A DNA stretch of 64,000 nucleotides from VAXT01 sp963728535 (GTDB lineage Bacteria; Actinomycetota; Thermoleophilia; Gaiellales; Gaiellaceae): NCBI GenBank assembly GCA_963728535.1, contig CAVSKK010000001.1, forward strand, positions 2,170,001 to 2,234,000. The letters are read 5' to 3'. Within the stretch, counting starts at the first letter, position 1; each line of letters begins with the position of its first letter. A program made the position numbers and the translations under genes. The notes beneath the pieces were generated by a model. The model saw nothing but the letters and a program-made list of their open reading frames with translations. It was not told the DNA's origin and did no database searches. Positions 25,772 through 33,860 of this stretch are shown here, one piece after another.

Positions 25772-26124
25772 TGGAGAGCCCCCTTCCGCCAGATGTAGAT
25801 GTAGGCGATCGCGAGGATCGCGATGAAGAACGCGAACTCGGCGAACCCGAACCAGCCGAGCGGCTTGAGGACGACCCCCAGCGGATACAAGAAGACGATC
25901 TCGATGTCGAAGACGATGAAGAGCATCGCCGTCAGGTAGAAGCCGACGCTGAAGCGGTTCGCCTCTGGCGGGCCCTGCGAGACGCCGGACTCGAACGGGA
26001 GCCGTCGCGTCTTCGTCCGGCGCGCCGGACGGGTCGCGAAGACGAACGACATCAAGATCATCGATGCCGGAATGACGAGCGCGAGCGTCCCGTACATGAG
26101 GAACGGGAGCCAGCTATCGATCAT
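25762..26124 (-). CDS. nuoA: NADH-quinone oxidoreductase subunit A
   Basis: A 120-aa three-helix membrane subunit: LPFESGVSQGPPEANRFSVGFYLTAMLFIVFDIEIVFLYPLGV region is diagnostic. I chose ATG 26124 (MIDSWLPF), which gives the normal length; an in-frame GTG at 26184 would add 20 mostly polar residues. It is the first gene of the operon. Confidence 0.94.
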   Translation of the reverse strand: MIDSWLPFLMYGTLALVIPASMILMSFVFATRPARRTKTRRLPFESGVSQGPPEANRFSVGFYLTAMLFIVFDIEIVFLYPLGVVLKPLGWFGFAEFAFFIAILAIAYIYIWRKGALQWR

Positions 26125-26189
26125 CTGGGCGCCAGCCGTTCCGGGCCAATTCGCGCGGAAACGTACCACGGCACGAGTGAGCACGGATT

Positions 26190-26249
26190 CGGCTCAACCA
26201 CGCGGGTATCGGCTGTTACAAAGTTCGCACCCAATCGGGGGTTGAGCCG
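26190..26249. promoter_or_regulatory. 9-bp inverted repeat in the nuoA / Fe-S carrier divergent region
   Basis: CGGCTCAAC (26190-26198) and GTTGAGCCG (26241-26249) are perfect complements 42 bp apart. The right arm supplies the TTGAGC -35 of the plus-strand promoter. A shared operator or looping site for nuo and the Fe-S carrier is possible; no known box is matched. Confidence 0.35.
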
Positions 26250-26269
26250 ACGAGGCACGTTGCTACCAT
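26242..26269 (+). promoter_or_regulatory. Promoter of the A-type Fe-S carrier gene
   Basis: TTGAGC (26242-26247), 16-nt spacer, TACCAT (26264-26269), then 7 nt to the ATG at 26277. Transcription would start at or next to the start codon, so the mRNA is probably leaderless. Confidence 0.5.
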
Positions 26270-26276
26270 TCGAGGC

Positions 26277-26687
26277 ATGGCGACGATTGAGCAGGAAGCC
26301 CTCGTCACGCTCACAGAGGGCGCCGCAACGAAGATCAGGGAACTGATGGCCGACGAGCCGGCAGGCGAGGCCGGGGTCCTGCGCGTTGCCGTGCAGGGCG
26401 GCGGCTGCTCGGGGTACGAGTACGTGCTCGGGTTCGACTCCGGCGCCCAGGAGGGCGACCACCGCCTTGACGCTTTCGGGATCCCGGTCGTCGTCGACCC
26501 GTTCAGCGCACCGAAGATCCAGGGCACCCAGATCGACTTCGTCGACGGCCTGCAGGGTGGCTTCGCGATCAACAACCCGAACGCGACGTCGGGCTGCGGC
26601 TGCGGCCACTCGTTCCAGGTGGACGAGGAAGCCGGAGGCGAGACGCCTTCGGCGGACGCAGGCTGTGGCTCCGGCTGCGGCGCCTGA
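26277..26687 (+). CDS. erpA: A-type iron-sulfur carrier (IscA/ErpA/HesB family)
   Basis: A 136-aa protein with the HesB-like domain at about residues 8-115. The three cluster ligands are in GGGCSGYEY and SGCGCGHSF. It hands clusters to apoproteins, which fits its place beside nuo (eight or nine clusters) and an FNR-type reductase. The C-terminal tail after residue 115 adds ...DAGCGSGCGA, two extra cysteines not found in the core family. The start is ATG at 26277, placed by the -10 at 26264-26269. Confidence 0.9.
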   Translation: MATIEQEALVTLTEGAATKIRELMADEPAGEAGVLRVAVQGGGCSGYEYVLGFDSGAQEGDHRLDAFGIPVVVDPFSAPKIQGTQIDFVDGLQGGFAINNPNATSGCGCGHSFQVDEEAGGETPSADAGCGSGCGA

Positions 26688-26721
26688 CCCGCCCCACCCT
26701 CCTCGTTAGCATTCGCTCGCG

Positions 26722-27732
26722 GTGAGCACCGACGATGTCGTCGACGTAACGATCCTGGGCGCGGGGCCGACCGGCCTTGCTGCCGCGTATTACGCGGGTC
26801 ACCGCGACGGCACGGTTCGCATCGTCGAGAGCCTCGAGCAGCTCGGTGGGCAGGTCGCGGCGACCTATCCGGAGAAGCACGTCTACGACGTCGCCGGGTA
26901 TCCGAAGATCCTCGGCCAGGCGCTCGTCGACCTCTGCGCGGAGCAGGGTCTCCAGTACGGAGCCGAGGTGATCCTCGGCGAGGAGGCGAAAGCGCTCGAG
27001 CGCGTCAGCGGAAACGGCGAGGAGCTCCTGGCGCTGACGACGGAGAAGGGCGGCCCCTACCTCTCGCGAACCGTGATCATCACCGCGGGCCACGGCGCTT
27101 TCGAGCCGCGGAAGCTCGGGGTCGAGGGGATCGACGAGTGGGAGGGGAAGGGCCTCCACTACGTCGTGCGGCAGAAGGACGTGTTCAAGGACAAGGCCTG
27201 CGTCATCGTCGGGGGCGGCGATTCCGCGCTCGACTGGACGCTCGGCCTCCAGGACACGGCCCGCGCGCCGATTGTGCTCGTCCATCGGCGGGACAAGTTC
27301 CGTGCGCTCGAGACGTCGATCAACGAGGCCCGTGCGCTCGAGTCGGAGGGGCGCGTCAAGATCCTGACTCCCGGCGAGGTGCGCGAGGTTCACGGCGACG
27401 GCTCGATCGCCGGCGTGTCGATCGAGAACACCAAAACCGGCGCGGTGGAGCAGGTCGAGTGCGATGCGCTGATCACTCTGCTCGGGTTCCATTCCCATCT
27501 CGGTGCAATTGCGGAGTGGGGAATCGAGCTCGAGGGGAAGCGCCAGCTGAAGGTCGATCCGACCACGATGGCGACGAACATGCCCGGCGTCTTCGCAGCG
27601 GGCGACGTCGCCGGCTATCCGGGGAAGATCACGCTGATCACGATTGGCATGGGCGAAGCCGCGATCGCCGCGAACAACGCGATCGCGCAGATCCGTGGCG
27701 AAAAGGTGCAGCCGAAGTACTCGACCGATTAG
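26722..27732 (+). CDS. TrxR-like ferredoxin-NADP+ reductase
   Basis: A 336-aa two-dinucleotide-domain flavoprotein: FAD site ILGAGPTGLAAAYYAG, NADPH domain VIVGGGDSALDWTLGL, and the C-terminal GVFAAGDVAGYPGKITLI. It resembles thioredoxin reductase but the redox CxxC before DSALDW is absent, which marks the YumC-type ferredoxin/flavodoxin NADP reductase. GTG start at 26722 with TAGCAT 9 nt upstream. Its location next to an Fe-S carrier fits a role in electron supply. Confidence 0.9.
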   Translation: MSTDDVVDVTILGAGPTGLAAAYYAGHRDGTVRIVESLEQLGGQVAATYPEKHVYDVAGYPKILGQALVDLCAEQGLQYGAEVILGEEAKALERVSGNGEELLALTTEKGGPYLSRTVIITAGHGAFEPRKLGVEGIDEWEGKGLHYVVRQKDVFKDKACVIVGGGDSALDWTLGLQDTARAPIVLVHRRDKFRALETSINEARALESEGRVKILTPGEVREVHGDGSIAGVSIENTKTGAVEQVECDALITLLGFHSHLGAIAEWGIELEGKRQLKVDPTTMATNMPGVFAAGDVAGYPGKITLITIGMGEAAIAANNAIAQIRGEKVQPKYSTD

Positions 27733-27803
27733 TTCGTTCTTCGACCGCTTAGGCGAGCCCATGCAGACGGAAGCGCGGGCCAGAGCCGCACTTCCTGATG
27801 GTC

Positions 27804-27821
27804 GGCACCGCAAGCGGTGCC
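27804..27821 (+). terminator. Hairpin downstream of ferredoxin reductase
   Basis: GGCACCG-CAAG-CGGTGCC, a 7-bp stem with a tetraloop, then TTGG. No long T-run, so a moderate terminator or a structured leader of the next gene. Confidence 0.45.
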
Positions 27822-27838
27822 TTGGCTGACTAGGCCAT

Positions 27839-27852
27839 CCCTCGTTCGAGGG
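27839..27852. promoter_or_regulatory. CCCTCGTTCGAGGG palindrome upstream of zinc-ribbon gene
   Basis: A perfect 14-bp palindrome inside CCATCCCTCGTTCGAGGG. A near-identical site with AA at the centre is upstream of the HD-GYP gene at 35605-35618, and a degenerate one precedes the small membrane protein at 52578-52591. It may be an operator; the regulator is unknown. Confidence 0.4.
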
Positions 27853-27888
27853 TCACCGGCCCGCAAGAGGGTGCCGATCGAACAACTG

Positions 27889-28089
27889 ATGGCCCCGAAC
27901 TCTCTCGAATGTCTCGGCTGCGGTGCCCGGCGCTCGGTCCTCTCGCGGGTGCACAGCCATCTCGAGAACGGCGAGTGCCCACGATGCGGCTACGTCGGCT
28001 GGGCCAGCCCGAGCGACCTGAGCGAGTTCACACGCCGGGCACTTCGCGACCAGCCGATTGAGCGTCGCAAGCTTCGCGTCGCCTCCTAG
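27889..28089 (+). CDS. Small zinc-ribbon protein
   Basis: A 66-aa protein (from ATG 27889) with CLGCG and CPRCGYVGW, two CxxC knuckles 21-24 residues apart that should bind one zinc, and a charged C-terminal tail (EFTRRALRDQPIERRKLRV). GTG 27871 is an alternative start adding six residues. No Shine-Dalgarno is evident. Exact role unknown; small ribbons of this type bind nucleic acid or protein partners. Confidence 0.65.
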   Translation: MAPNSLECLGCGARRSVLSRVHSHLENGECPRCGYVGWASPSDLSEFTRRALRDQPIERRKLRVAS

Positions 28090-28180
28090 GTCCGGTACAG
28101 CCAACCTCCTCCCCGCCGCGAGCCTAGCTCGAAAAATCACACAGGTGGGTGGCGAATTCGTGCCGGGATAGACTCGCCGC

Positions 28181-29497
28181 ATGGACGAGCTCTGGGGCCC
28201 CGAGACGAAAAAGGCGATCGAGAACTTCGAGGTCTCGGGCGAGCCGATTCCGGCCTCCGTCGCCCGCTGGCTCGGCCGGATCAAGGCCGCCGCCGCCCGG
28301 GTGAACGCCGAGCTCGGCCTCCTCGAAGCCGACAAGGCCGAGCGGATCGCAGCGGCCGCGGACCGCGTCGCCGCGGGTGAGCTCGACGAGCAGTTCCCGA
28401 TCGACGTCTTCCAGACCGGATCCGGAACGTCCTCGAACATGAATGCGAACGAGGTGATCGCGAGCCTGGCGGGTGACGACGTCCACGCGAACGACGACGT
28501 CAACCTGGGGCAGTCCTCGAACGACGTCTTTCCGTCGGCCGTCCACCTCGCTGCGCTCGATCAGCTCAAGAACGACCTGCTCCCGGCCCTGGACCGGCTC
28601 GCGCAGGCGCTCGAAGCGAAGGCGAAGGAATTCGATGACGTCGTCAAGTCGGGCCGGACGCACCTGATGGACGCCGTCCCGGTGACGCTCGGCCAGGAGT
28701 TCGGAGGCTATGCGGCGCAGGCCAGACAGGGCATCGCCCGCATCGAAGCCACGCTCGAGCGGGTGGGGCAGATCCCGCTCGGCGGCACCGCAGTCGGTAC
28801 CGGCCTCAACACGCATCCCGAGTTCGCCGAGCGCGTGCGCCGGCGTCTCGCGGACGAGACCGGTCTCGCCGTACTTCCCCCGGCCGATCCGTTCGAGTCG
28901 CAGGCCGCACGCGACGGGCTCGTCGAGGCCTCCGCCGCGCTGAAGACGGTCGCCGTGTCGCTGACGAAGATCGCGAACGATCTGCGGCTGATGGGCTCGG
29001 GCCCCCGGGCGGGCCTTGCGGAGATCGCCCTCCCCGAGCTCCAGAAGGGCAGCTCGATCATGCCGGGCAAGGTCAACCCGGTCATCCCCGAGGTCGTGAC
29101 CCAGGTCTCCGCGCAGGTGATCGGCAACGATGTCGCGGTCACAGTCGGCGGGATGCAGGGCCACTTCGAGCTCAACGTCTTCGTGCCGATGATCGCTCGC
29201 AATGTGCTCGACTCGATCCGGCTGCTCGCGGCAGCCACCCGCCTGCTCGCCGAGAAATGCGTCGAAGGGATCGAGGCCAACCGGGAGACGTGCGAGCGCT
29301 ACGCCGAGCTCACGCTCTCCGCGGCGACGGGGCTCAACCCATACATCGGCTACGACAAGGCGACCGAGATCGTCAAGGAAGCGGCCGCGAGCGGACGCTC
29401 GCTCCGCGACGTTGCCCGCGACGCGGGAGTCGACGAGGAGACCCTGGAGAAGGCGCTCGACCACCGCGCGATGGCCCATCCGCACGGATCGCCGTAG
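28181..29497 (+). CDS. fumC: Fumarate hydratase class II
   Basis: A 438-aa class II fumarase/aspartase-superfamily enzyme interconverting fumarate and malate in the TCA cycle. Active-site blocks: TGSGTSSNMNANEVI, GRTHLMDAVPVTLGQEFGGY, GGTAVGTGLN and the signature GSSIMPGKVNPVIPEV. The N-terminus is about 15-20 residues shorter than usual, starting at MDELWGPETKKAIENF; an in-frame TAG four codons upstream excludes an earlier start. TAGACT lies 6 nt before the ATG. The flexible-loop residues separate it from aspartase, but activity should be confirmed. Confidence 0.95.
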   Translation: MDELWGPETKKAIENFEVSGEPIPASVARWLGRIKAAAARVNAELGLLEADKAERIAAAADRVAAGELDEQFPIDVFQTGSGTSSNMNANEVIASLAGDDVHANDDVNLGQSSNDVFPSAVHLAALDQLKNDLLPALDRLAQALEAKAKEFDDVVKSGRTHLMDAVPVTLGQEFGGYAAQARQGIARIEATLERVGQIPLGGTAVGTGLNTHPEFAERVRRRLADETGLAVLPPADPFESQAARDGLVEASAALKTVAVSLTKIANDLRLMGSGPRAGLAEIALPELQKGSSIMPGKVNPVIPEVVTQVSAQVIGNDVAVTVGGMQGHFELNVFVPMIARNVLDSIRLLAAATRLLAEKCVEGIEANRETCERYAELTLSAATGLNPYIGYDKATEIVKEAAASGRSLRDVARDAGVDEETLEKALDHRAMAHPHGSP

Positions 29498-29531
29498 GAC
29501 GGGTCGCAGAGCCCGATTCGGCCGCCAATAT

Positions 29532-29560
29532 TTGACAGCGATCCCCAGATAGAGAATGAT
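29532..29560 (+). promoter_or_regulatory. Promoter of the subtilase gene
   Basis: TTGACA (29532-29537), a 17-nt spacer and AATGAT (29555-29560), followed by a ~95-nt leader ending in AAAGGGAG 4-5 nt before the ATG at 29660. Unlike many genes here this one has a long leader and SD. Confidence 0.5.
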
Positions 29561-29659
29561 CTACTAGACCCTGAGGGGGGGTCGACCTTCGTTCTGGCTG
29601 GTCTTCGGCCGGACGAGGGGAACGTTTTGCGGTTCTAAAAACGAACGGAAAGGGAGAAC

Positions 29660-32600
29660 ATGTCTTCACGTTTGAGAGGAGGGCTCTTCGCTGGGCTGGG
29701 CGCATTTCTGCTCGCCAGCCTTGTCGTTATCGGCGCCAGCGCCGCATCGACGTCGCACCGCGCGAAGAGCAAGTTCACGAATCAGGATCGCGCGCAGATC
29801 GCAAAGCAGGCCGCGCGCGGCGCACGAACTGTCTCACTGCTGATCGCCACTCCGCGTGGCGGCACGGTATCGGTCGCCAAAAACATCGGCGAGATCGGCG
29901 GCAAGGTCGTCTATCGCAACAACAAGCTTGGCTACATCAGGGTCGAGGTGCCGATCCGCAAGGCCGACCAGGCCTCGCGCTTGAGCGGCATCCAGACGAT
30001 CAACTTCGATGCCCTGATTCCGCTCCCCGATCCGCTTCCGGACGGCCAGGAGCCCGTCGACCCGCAGCCGCCGCCTGGTGGGAACACGCCGCGCGTCAAC
30101 CCCTACATGCCCACGCGTGACACGGGTGCGGCGCAGTTCGTCGACCACCACAACCGGTGGGACGGCCGCGGCGTGACGATCGGCATCCTCGACACCGGCG
30201 TCGATCTCGATCACCCGAGCGTGAACATCACGAGCACGGGTGATCGCAAGGTTGTCGACTGGGTCACCGGCACGGACCCGGCGACCGACGGCGACCCGAC
30301 CTGGCGCTTCGCAGCCGGGAACGTGAATGTCGTTGGCGGTGCGTTCGACTTCGTGTTCGGTGGCACGAACTACCACTACACCGGAGTTCCTGAGGACGGG
30401 CCGTACCACATTGCCCGGATGCGGGAGGACCTGCTTGGCGCAGGTAGCGAGTACGGCATCGGCTGCGGTTCCGATCTCGACCGCAACGGCGTGTGCGGCA
30501 ACTTCTTCGCGATGCTCTGGCGCGACTCCGACAACAAGGTGCTGGTCGACTCGGACAACGACGTCAGCTTCGCGGACGAGTCGTTCATGACCGACTACAA
30601 GGTCAACTACGACATCGGCCACTTCGGGCACGACAACCCGGCGACGCCCGTGAGCGAGACGGTTCCATTTGTTGTGCAAACCGACCCGGCGAAAGCGTTT
30701 GTCGGCATCGGCATCGTCTCCGGCGCGCACGGAACCCATGTCTCGGGCATTGCCGCCGGCAACAGCCTGTTCGGTGGCCAGATGAGCGGCGCGGCTCCGG
30801 GTGCGAAGATCGCAATGCTTCGCGCCTGCCTCTTCACCTCAGGCTGCACGACGCACGCGTTGACCGAAGGAATGATCTACCTGGTCGAGACGGACCACGT
30901 GGACGTCGTCAACATGAGCATCGGCGGTCTGCCGGCGCTGAACGACGGCAATAACACCCGCGCGATCCTCTACAACCGGCTGATCGAGGACAACGACGTC
31001 CAGATGTTCATGTCGGCTGGCAACGACGGCCCGGGTACGAACACGATCGGCGACCCGGGCGTCGTCTCGAAGGTGATGGGCGTCGGCGCGTACATCCAGA
31101 GGGACACGTGGAGGCGGAACTACGGCTCCGACTCCCAGCACGCCGACAACCTGCATCCGTTCAGCTCGCGTGGACCGGCGGAGGACGGTGCGCTCAAGCC
31201 GCAGATCGTGGCTCCGGGCGCGGCGATCTCTTCGATCCCGCTGTGGCAGAACGGCTCGCCCGTGGGCGGGACGTACACCCTGCCGCCCGGGTACGGCATG
31301 TTCAACGGCACGTCGATGGCCTCACCACAGGCTGCCGGCGCCGCCGCCTTGCTGATCAGCGCCGCCAAGCAAGAGCGTCATGTTCCCGACTACGGCGCGG
31401 CTGAGCTCCGCATGGTGTTCAACTCGACCGCCCGCTTCATCGACCGCTACAACGCGTCCGACCAGGGCAACGGCCTGATCGACGTCGACAAGGCCTGGAA
31501 GCTCCTGAAGAAGGGCGTCGATCCGGTCAACATCAAGTCGCGCGTGGCCGTGCACACGCTGCTAAGCGACGCGCTCGAGGAGCCCGGCTTCGGCCCGGGG
31601 ATCTACGACCGCGAGGGCGTTACACTCGGACAGCGCTACACCCGCACGTACACGTTTACGCGCACGTCAGGACCGAACCACCCAGTGAACTACCACGTCA
31701 GGTGGGTCGGTAACGACGGCACGTTCGCCTCGGACAATCACGTCCGGCTCCGGCTCAACGTGCCGACAACGCTGGACGTTCGGGTGAATCCGTCGAGCAC
31801 CGGGATCCATTCCGCGCTCCTCACGCTCGACAACGGCGGCCCGAACGATGGCATCGCGTACGAGACCATGAACACGGTCATCGTTCCCGACACCCTGACG
31901 GCGGCGAACGGGTACTCGGTTACCAAGACCGGCTCGGTTGGCCGGAACCAGGTGCTGCGGTACTTCTTCAAGGTCCCCGCCGGCAGTCCGGTCTTGAAGG
32001 TGGACTTCTCGGGTCCTGACGAAAATCCCGGCACGGGTCAGGCGCGTTTCCTGCGCTTCCACCCGTACGGCGTGGGAGTCGACTCGAACGCGAGCACCTC
32101 GTGCTATGCCCCGCCGGTGGCGGGCTGCGCGACCGGGAGCCCCTACAGCCGGACGGTCAACAACGCCCTCGCCGGCGTCTGGGAAGTGACGGTCGAGGCC
32201 AGGCGCACGTCTGACGTCGCCTCGACGCCGTTCACCCTCACCGCCTCGCTCTTCGGCGTGGCAATCACCCCGAACCCGGACGTGATTCCGAACGCGCAGG
32301 TTGGCGTGCCGGTTCCGAGGTCGTATTCGTTCCAGAACAACTTCTCCACGTTCACAGGGAACGCTGTCGGCTCGGACCTCGGTAGCGCTCGCAGGGGCGT
32401 GTTCACGATCGCAGACGGCGAGCTGCAGCACTACACCACGACCATCCCTGCCGGCTCGACGTCGTTCCGCGCGACGATCGGCAGCCCGTCGGACGCAGCT
32501 GCAGATCTCGACCTGTTCGTTTTCCAGTGCAGCGATCCGTCATGCACCACGCGGACGTTGCGCGGCCAGGCCGCCGACGGCGACTCGGAGGAGTCGGTCA

Positions 32601-32899
32601 CGATTCCGAACCCCGCGGCCGGCACCTGGCAAGTGGACGTCGACGGCTTCGCGATCCCGGCGGGATCGACGACGTACAACTACGTCGACATCTTCGCCAA
32701 CCCGGGGCTGGGCACGGTCGTAGTCACCGATCCGGTCGCGACGCACCCCGGCGGGTCCACCTGGACAGCGCCCGGCAGCGTCACGGCAGGGACTGTGCCC
32801 GAGACAGGACGAGTCCTGCTCGGCTCTGTCAACGTCGTCACCGACGGCGGATTCAGCGTCGGCTCGGCAGACGTCGTCGTGGAGCACGTCACTCCGTAA
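29660..32899 (+). CDS. Secreted S8 family serine protease, tripeptidyl-peptidase II-like layout
   Basis: A 1079-aa secreted subtilase. It has a signal peptide (about residues 1-29, ending ASAAS), a propeptide-like region to about 150, then the catalytic domain with Asp in GILDTGVDLDHP (about D178), His in GAHGTHVSGIAAGN (about H357), oxyanion Asn in SAGNDGPG and Ser in NGTSMASPQAAG (about S552). About 180 residues separate Asp and His, against roughly 35 in subtilisin; a similar insertion is a hallmark of tripeptidyl-peptidase II. Residues about 650-1079 form beta-rich domains, including a PPC-like stretch (DADLDLFVFQC-type). A long perfect hairpin terminator follows. Secretion and large size suggest extracellular protein scavenging. 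Confidence 0.9.
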   Translation: MSSRLRGGLFAGLGAFLLASLVVIGASAASTSHRAKSKFTNQDRAQIAKQAARGARTVSLLIATPRGGTVSVAKNIGEIGGKVVYRNNKLGYIRVEVPIRKADQASRLSGIQTINFDALIPLPDPLPDGQEPVDPQPPPGGNTPRVNPYMPTRDTGAAQFVDHHNRWDGRGVTIGILDTGVDLDHPSVNITSTGDRKVVDWVTGTDPATDGDPTWRFAAGNVNVVGGAFDFVFGGTNYHYTGVPEDGPYHIARMREDLLGAGSEYGIGCGSDLDRNGVCGNFFAMLWRDSDNKVLVDSDNDVSFADESFMTDYKVNYDIGHFGHDNPATPVSETVPFVVQTDPAKAFVGIGIVSGAHGTHVSGIAAGNSLFGGQMSGAAPGAKIAMLRACLFTSGCTTHALTEGMIYLVETDHVDVVNMSIGGLPALNDGNNTRAILYNRLIEDNDVQMFMSAGNDGPGTNTIGDPGVVSKVMGVGAYIQRDTWRRNYGSDSQHADNLHPFSSRGPAEDGALKPQIVAPGAAISSIPLWQNGSPVGGTYTLPPGYGMFNGTSMASPQAAGAAALLISAAKQERHVPDYGAAELRMVFNSTARFIDRYNASDQGNGLIDVDKAWKLLKKGVDPVNIKSRVAVHTLLSDALEEPGFGPGIYDREGVTLGQRYTRTYTFTRTSGPNHPVNYHVRWVGNDGTFASDNHVRLRLNVPTTLDVRVNPSSTGIHSALLTLDNGGPNDGIAYETMNTVIVPDTLTAANGYSVTKTGSVGRNQVLRYFFKVPAGSPVLKVDFSGPDENPGTGQARFLRFHPYGVGVDSNASTSCYAPPVAGCATGSPYSRTVNNALAGVWEVTVEARRTSDVASTPFTLTASLFGVAITPNPDVIPNAQVGVPVPRSYSFQNNFSTFTGNAVGSDLGSARRGVFTIADGELQHYTTTIPAGSTSFRATIGSPSDAAADLDLFVFQCSDPSCTTRTLRGQAADGDSEESVTIPNPAAGTWQVDVDGFAIPAGSTTYNYVDIFANPGLGTVVVTDPVATHPGGSTWTAPGSVTAGTVPETGRVLLGSVNVVTDGGFSVGSADVVVEHVTP

Positions 32900-32921
32900 C
32901 CTTCGACGCATGAAGCACTAA

Positions 32922-32954
32922 GAAGAAGGGCCGCCCAAAAGGCGGCCCTTCTTC
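32922..32954 (+). terminator. Strong intrinsic terminator after subtilase
   Basis: A 14-bp perfect stem (GAAGAAGGGCCGCC and its complement) with a 5-nt CAAAA loop. The stem ends in CTTCTTC rather than a pure T-run. Confidence 0.75.
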
Positions 32955-32962
32955 TCCGGCTT

Positions 32963-33206
32963 GTCGGAATCCCTGCAGCCACCTATATTCAGGGCAGTCC
33001 GAACGCGTTTCTGGGCATTCGTTACGCGGGACGCTTGGCGAGTGATCCTGCCGGGACACTCGTGCAGGGTGAGAGCGTCCTCATCAACGGCACATTTTCT
33101 GGTCCGCGCAGGGAAGTACTACACCCAGACCGGCAAGATGGCCTGGCACACGCGGATCGGGTCCTTCAAGTTCCCGAGCTGCCGCTCCATCGGGCCGACG
33201 AACTAA
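32963..33206 (+). pseudogene. Frameshifted remnant of a short coding region
   Basis: From 32963 one frame reads VGIPAATYIQGSPNAFLGIR to about FSGPRR near 33110. From there a different frame reads RAGKYYTQTGKMAWHTRIGS and on to SIGPTN with a TAA at 33204-33206 and nearly all codons ending in G or C. The two halves join with a single frameshift near 33100-33115, suggesting a broken gene or a sequencing indel. No start codon of quality is seen in the first half. Family not recognised. Confidence 0.35.
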
Positions 33207-33219
33207 CCCCCTCAAGTCA

Positions 33220-33279
33220 CAGGTCACAAAGAGAAGCGCAGGCGAAAGCCGTCGCTTCTCGTTTCAATGACCTGTTTTT
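33220..33279. terminator. Two-tier hairpin with T-run between convergent genes
   Basis: Outer arms CAGGTCA (33220-33226) and TGACCTG (33268-33274) and inner arms GAGAAGCG (33231-33238) and CGCTTCTC (33253-33260) pair, with a GGC-GAAA-GCC tip. TTTTT follows the outer right arm. It would end plus-strand transcripts and may act for the convergent lipoprotein gene too. Confidence 0.65.
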
Positions 33280-33288
33280 GAGCGTGAG

Positions 33289-33732
33289 TTATTCGGGACG
33301 GTTCGTGATGTGGACGTACATCTTGTCGCTGTCGCCGCACTCGTTACGCAAGGCGACCTGGCCCGATCGGCCTTCGCCCTTCCACGAGACCTCTGAATCG
33401 TTCTCCTCGACCTCGTCGAAGAGGATTGTGAATCCGGCAGCTTCGAGCTCGCGCTTGAAGTCGTCGTGCGCTGCCTCGATATCGCCGTCGAAGTAGCCCT
33501 CGACGACTTCGGTCGGTCCTTGGGTCGATTGTTGGGTGAGGGTTACCTCACCCATGTCCGGCCAGCCCGCCGGAAGCTTCGCCGCCTCCGAGAGGGGGGA
33601 GCCGGTACATGCTGCCTGAGCCTCTTCACCCAGGTCGCTCTCAGCGTTGTTGTCGTCGCCGCCGCACGCGGCGACTCCGAGTGTGAGCGCTGCCAGCGCC
33701 CCGATGACCGCCAGCGAATGAACGAGTCGCAT
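33289..33732 (-). CDS. Lipoprotein of unknown function
   Basis: A 147-aa protein with a lipoprotein signal MRLVHSLAVIGALAALTLGVAACGG; Cys in LGVAAC is the lipidation site. The mature part is acidic (DDNNAESDLGEEAQAACTGSPL) and has EGYFDGDIEAAHDDFKRELEAAGFTI, then SWKGEGRSGQVALRNECGD, a pattern of a small alpha/beta domain. Two further cysteines may form a disulfide. I chose ATG 33732, not an upstream in-frame start, because of the signal and GAGAGG 6 nt upstream. Confidence 0.75.
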   Translation of the reverse strand: MRLVHSLAVIGALAALTLGVAACGGDDNNAESDLGEEAQAACTGSPLSEAAKLPAGWPDMGEVTLTQQSTQGPTEVVEGYFDGDIEAAHDDFKRELEAAGFTILFDEVEENDSEVSWKGEGRSGQVALRNECGDSDKMYVHITNRPE

Positions 33733-33828
33733 TTGAATCCTCTCGCTTAAGAGATTCACCCTCGCGGGGCAGTGTATTTGCGGCAACCGATTCACCACAA
33801 GTTGGCGAACCTCGTTCCTCGAAGACTA

Positions 33829-33856
33829 AAAGGGCCGCCCCCCGAGGCAGCCCTTT
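33829..33856 (-). terminator. Terminator of lipA
   Basis: Read on the minus strand, AAAGGGCTGCC pairs with GGCGGCCCTTT (one mismatch), six-base loop, then TTTTAG. It lies directly after the lipA stop. Confidence 0.65.
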
Positions 33857-33860
33857 CCGT

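Noticed and set aside
27733..27888. Possible tRNA-like arm near 27840
   Set aside because: GTTCGAG is present but acceptor and anticodon stems do not form; it is the palindrome instead.
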